Below, piece by piece: positions 55,677 to 58,116 of a stretch of DNA of 58,116 bases (within the stretch, counting starts at the first letter, position 1; each line of letters begins with the position of its first letter). The notes under the pieces were generated by a model. The model ran no database searches. It was not told where the DNA came from and worked only from the letters and a program-made list of their open reading frames with translations. The translations under genes were made by a program, and so were the position numbers. Origin of the DNA: Rummeliibacillus sp. POC4 (GTDB lineage: Bacteria > Bacillota > Bacilli > Bacillales_A > Planococcaceae); the NCBI RefSeq assembly GCF_003576525.1, contig NZ_QWUA01000025.1, forward strand, positions 1 through 58,116. Direction: 5' to 3'.

Positions 55677-55720
55677 AAAAGAGTTTCTAGAGAGGTAATA
55701 ATCTCTAGAGACTCTTTTTT
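55677..55720 (+). terminator. Terminator of the mre-min operon
   Basis: A 17-bp stem with mismatches (55677-55693 with 55702-55718; AAAAGAGT...CTAGAGA pairing with TCTCTAG...ACTCTTTT) is followed by Ts. Confidence 0.9.
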
Positions 55721-55779
55721 CATTTTTACGATGCTTGGCTCATAAACTGAAAGAAAATGCAGTTTTGGGGTGGTAGTTC

Positions 55780-56298
55780 TTGAAAAAGTGGAAACTAATG
55801 TTGTTTGTCGCATTCTTATTATTTAGTGTAATCGTATTAGAAAAAAAGCAAATAATAAATAGTGATGTAACGGCCTACGTATTATCAAACGATGATTTAT
55901 TAATTCTTACAAATTGGACAAAGGATGTATTTCATGATGAAAAAGTAACTGTTACAGCTCCTGTTATAGACTCACGGATAGGTGAATTTAACACAATGCA
56001 ATCCTTTTCGAATGGAGTGTTATTATCCTACGATAAGCCTTTGACTATTTATGCGAAGCATGAAGGGTTTGTTATTTTTACAGGACATACAAAGTCTCTT
56101 GGTAAAACAATGACAATTACATACGAAACAGGGGAAAGAGTAACGTATGGATTATTAAAATCATTAGACTATTTACCATATACGACTATTAGAGAGGGAG
56201 AACCTCTTGCAACAATGGATTCAGGGACGTTCTATTTGCAAGTAGAAAGAAAAGGAGCAATGTTGGATCCAGATTCGTTAAAGGATTGGCTTCGTTGA
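55780..56298 (+). CDS. spoIVFA: SpoIVFA-like stage IV sporulation protein
   Basis: This 172-residue protein has one N-terminal membrane helix (about 5-20) and a LytM/M23-like domain (about 75-165, with GEFNTMQSFSNGVLL, LGKTMTITYETGERVTYG and VERKGAMLDPDSL). Peptidase residues are not intact. SpoIVFA holds the SpoIVFB protease in an inhibited complex in the outer forespore membrane. It is shorter than the B. subtilis protein, lacking most of the cytoplasmic N-terminal part. The start is TTG. It overlaps spoIVFB (TGATG). Context supports the call. Confidence 0.88.
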   Translation: MKKWKLMLFVAFLLFSVIVLEKKQIINSDVTAYVLSNDDLLILTNWTKDVFHDEKVTVTAPVIDSRIGEFNTMQSFSNGVLLSYDKPLTIYAKHEGFVIFTGHTKSLGKTMTITYETGERVTYGLLKSLDYLPYTTIREGEPLATMDSGTFYLQVERKGAMLDPDSLKDWLR

Positions 56299-56915
56299 TG
56301 CGGAAGCTTAAGCTTCATCCTACACTCTTTCCTTTAATAGTATGGTTGATCATTACTGGGCAATTCTCTAACTATGCATTACTTTTCATATCGCTATGTT
56401 TGCATGAATTTGGCCATTTACTCATTGCCTATATATTAAAAGTCAAAATAAAAACATGCATAATCATGCCATATGGAGGAGAAATTCAATTTGCAACGAG
56501 ATGGTTAATAACGAAAAAACAGCAATTGTTAATCGCTTTAGGTGGTCCAATTGCAACATTGATCATATATATATGCGCATTTTTCTTACCAAAAACTTTA
56601 AGTGAACCTTTACAATCGATACAAATTATTTTGTTGTTGATCAATTTATTACCTATTTGGCCACTAGATGGAGGTCGGATTTTAGAAATAATATGGAGTG
56701 AAAAAAAGTCGTTACAAGCTACCAAAACGTCATTTTTATTAGTATCAATTACTTTTTGTATCACCTGTTTTGTAATTTCACTTTGGTATTTTCCGCAATC
56801 TATCTATTTTATGCTTATTCTTGTTTTGCTTTTTTTTCAAAATATCCAAGCTTTTCGATACAGAAAATATGAACAAGCATTTGAAAACGTTGTGTTAAAT
56901 AGGTTGACGTCATAG
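56298..56915 (+). CDS. spoIVFB: SpoIVFB, intramembrane metalloprotease that processes pro-sigma-K
   Basis: This 205-residue site-2 protease family member has the zinc motif HEFGH (36-40) in a membrane helix and the second metal site in LLPIWPLDGGR. Six helices are predicted. It cleaves pro-sigma-K in the mother cell. It lacks the long C-terminal CBS domain that some homologues carry, leaving only a short tail. The ATG at 56298 overlaps the spoIVFA stop; an upstream TTG at 56286 has no good site. Confidence 0.93.
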   Translation: MRKLKLHPTLFPLIVWLIITGQFSNYALLFISLCLHEFGHLLIAYILKVKIKTCIIMPYGGEIQFATRWLITKKQQLLIALGGPIATLIIYICAFFLPKTLSEPLQSIQIILLLINLLPIWPLDGGRILEIIWSEKKSLQATKTSFLLVSITFCITCFVISLWYFPQSIYFMLILVLLFFQNIQAFRYRKYEQAFENVVLNRLTS

Positions 56916-56932
56916 TTTTTGTGTGGTAATAT
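56904..56932 (+). promoter_or_regulatory. Sigma-A promoter of rplU-prp-rpmA
   Basis: TTGACG (56904-56909) and TAATAT (56927-56932) are separated by exactly 17 bases. The -35 lies within the last codons of spoIVFB. Confidence 0.75.
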
Positions 56933-56939
56933 TTTAACG

Positions 56940-57036
56940 TTATGTAGCACCCGTGCTACAACCGCACTGAAAAGGTTACTTTAAGAATTCCTTGTGAATC
57001 ACCTATTGAGGGCGAGTCTGAGACTTTGAGGAGGTG
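56940..57036 (+). ncRNA. Putative ribosomal protein L21 leader
   Basis: The 5' leader of rplU begins with the hairpin GTAGCAC-CC-GTGCTAC (56944-56959) and continues through a GC-richer structured stretch to the GAGGAGG site. An L21 leader is known at this place in Firmicutes and is thought to mediate autoregulation. The match to the family is by location and structure only. Confidence 0.65.
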
Positions 57037-57041
57037 CAGTT

Positions 57042-57350
57042 ATGTACGCAATTATTGAAACTGGTGGTAAACAAGTTAAAGTAGAAGCTGGCCAAGAAAT
57101 CTACGTTGAAAAAATCAACGCTGAAGCTGGTGAAACAGTTACTTTTGACAAAGTTCTTTTCGTTGGTGGCGAAGATGTTAAAGTTGGAGCTCCTTTCGTT
57201 GAAGGCGCAACAGTTACAGCTAAAGTTGAAAAACAAGGCCGTGCTAAAAAAGTTGTTGTTTTCAAATTGAAAGCTAAAAAGAACTACCGTCGTAAACAAG
57301 GTCACCGTCAACCTTACACTAAACTAGTTGTTGAATCTATCAACGCTTAA
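57042..57350 (+). CDS. rplU: 50S ribosomal protein L21
   Basis: This 102-residue protein starts [18 protein letters not shown] and ends with the basic [18 protein letters not shown], both L21 signatures. It binds 23S rRNA. A GAGGAGGTG site precedes the ATG. First gene of the rplU-prp-rpmA operon, with strong codon bias. Confidence 0.98.
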   Translation: MYAIIETGGKQVKVEAGQEIYVEKINAEAGETVTFDKVLFVGGEDVKVGAPFVEGATVTAKVEKQGRAKKVVVFKLKAKKNYRRKQGHRQPYTKLVVESINA

Positions 57351-57365
57351 TAGTGAGGTGATAAT

Positions 57366-57707
57366 ATGATCACTGTTGGAATTCATAGCGATGAAAATCG
57401 TAAATCTTATGGATTTGAAATTTCAGGTCATGCCTATTCTGGTGAACCTGGTCATGATCTAGTTTGTGCGGGCGCATCCGCCATTGCCTTTGGTACGGTG
57501 AATGCAATTGGACAACTACTACAATTACAACCAGGCATAGAACAAGGTGAAAATGGGGGATATCTATCCTGCATAATTGACCAAAATGATCTTGACGCTG
57601 AAACCGATGCAAAACTGCAAATTATTCTTCAAACAATGGTAACCCAAGTATATACGATGGTTGCTAGTTATGGAGATTTTATCGAGTTAAAATATAAGAT
57701 GATCTAG
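57366..57707 (+). CDS. ysxB: Ribosomal-processing cysteine protease Prp
   Basis: This 113-residue protease has catalytic His22 in SGHAYSGEPGHDLVCAGASA and Cys34 in the same motif. In Firmicutes Prp removes the N-terminal extension of L27, encoded just downstream. Here that extension is present, so enzyme and substrate are adjacent. It is spaced 15 bases from rplU and ends 12 bases before rpmA. Confidence 0.95.
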   Translation: MITVGIHSDENRKSYGFEISGHAYSGEPGHDLVCAGASAIAFGTVNAIGQLLQLQPGIEQGENGGYLSCIIDQNDLDAETDAKLQIILQTMVTQVYTMVASYGDFIELKYKMI

Positions 57708-57719
57708 GAGGTGGAACAT

Positions 57720-58016
57720 ATGTTACTAGTATCTTTAGATTTACAATTCTTCTCTTCTAAAAAAGGTGTAGGTTCTACTAAGAACGGTCGTGACTCTGAA
57801 GCAAAACGTTTAGGTGCTAAACGTGCTGATGGTCAATTCGCTACTGCTGGTTCTATTTTATACCGTCAACGCGGTACTAAAATCTATCCAGGAGAAAACG
57901 TTGGTCGCGGTGGAGACGATACTTTATTCGCAAAAGTTGATGGCGTTGTTAAATTTGAACGCTTTGGTCGCGATAAACGTAAAGTCAGCGTGTACCCAGT
58001 TGCTCAAGAAGCATAA
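57720..58016 (+). CDS. rpmA: 50S ribosomal protein L27 with Prp-cleaved extension
   Basis: This 98-residue protein begins [27 protein letters not shown] (quoted in part: [18 protein letters not shown]). The LDLQFF segment is the Prp recognition sequence, and cleavage after it yields the mature N-terminus that reaches the peptidyl-transferase centre. The conserved core [17 protein letters not shown] and [12 protein letters not shown] follows. The frame opens at a GTG at 57711, but that codon is part of the AGGAGGTGGA ribosome site, so the ATG at 57720 is the start. Confidence 0.97.
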   Translation: MLLVSLDLQFFSSKKGVGSTKNGRDSEAKRLGAKRADGQFATAGSILYRQRGTKIYPGENVGRGGDDTLFAKVDGVVKFERFGRDKRKVSVYPVAQEA

Positions 58017-58023
58017 TGAATAC

Positions 58024-58053
58024 AAAAGGGCTGCATTAGTGCAGTCCTTTTTA
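58024..58053 (+). terminator. Terminator of the rplU operon
   Basis: AAAAGGGCTGCA (58024-58035) pairs with TGCAGTCCTTTT (58040-58051), one G-T pair, followed by Ts. The last 60 bases of the window hold nothing recognised. Confidence 0.88.
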
Positions 58054-58116
58054 TATTCAAAAAATTTATTCTAAAAAATGAAATTTGCAATACAAATTCG
58101 GCTTTTACAATAATTT

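Overview
The window is a chromosomal segment from an AT-rich, endospore-forming Bacillales bacterium. Gene content and order resemble the tig-clpX-lonA-engB-hemAXCDBL ... valS-folC ... maf-radC-mreBCD-minCD-spoIVFAB-rplU-prp-rpmA backbone of Bacillus subtilis. The inserted type IV pilus (T4P) cluster, the absence of lonB and the intergenic repeat family suggest a Planococcaceae/Caryophanaceae relative (Lysinibacillus-like), but that placement is inference. No rRNA, tRNA, CRISPR array or complete insertion sequence was seen.

Region 1 (1-6400), surface/spore glycosylation: a collagen-like (Gly-x-Thr repeat) exosporium-type gene, cut by the window edge and carrying a one-base frameshift, stands next to a nucleotide-sugar pair (UDP-GlcNAc 4,6-dehydratase type plus an RmlD-like reductase), three paralogous GT2 glycosyltransferases and a class I methyltransferase. 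The simplest reading is an island that makes and attaches a modified sugar, plausibly on the collagen-like protein.

Region 2 (6600-13600), assorted genes: a gamma-type SASP-like protein, glutathione peroxidase, a half-size drug/metabolite transporter, purine nucleoside phosphorylase, a small zinc-ribbon protein, an amino-acid permease, an EVE-HNH fusion that looks like a modified-DNA restriction enzyme, and a YsoA-like TPR protein.

Region 3 (13600-37100), core: trigger factor, ClpX, LonA, EngB; the haem operon hemAXCDBL; a short SpoVID-like protein; a T-box riboswitch with valS; a NERD-domain protein flanked by blocks of a strict 21-bp periodic repeat; a tandem pair of RimK/LysX-like ATP-grasp ligases; folC; and a membrane GAF-GGDEF diguanylate cyclase.

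Region 4 (37100-50200), T4P: three minor-pilin-like genes on the minus strand, one with a large predicted beta-helical passenger. Divergent from them is a plus-strand series: VanW/G5-like protein, pilB, pilT, pilC, major pilin, pilM, pilN, a pilO-like gene, prepilin peptidase and a SPOR-like membrane protein. pilB is interrupted by one in-frame TAA exactly where the family has Glu.

Region 5 (50300-58116), cell shape, division and sporulation: a Maf-fold protein that has lost its catalytic motifs, radC, mreBCD, minCD, spoIVFA/spoIVFB, then a sigma-A promoter, a putative L21 leader and rplU-prp-rpmA. The L27 N-terminal extension ends in the cleavage motif for the neighbouring Prp protease.

The most notable items are the 21-bp periodic repeats bracketing the NERD gene, the broken but otherwise complete T4P cluster with its beta-helix pilin, the collagen/glycosyltransferase island, the EVE-HNH gene, the ATP-grasp pair and the catalytically degenerate Maf.
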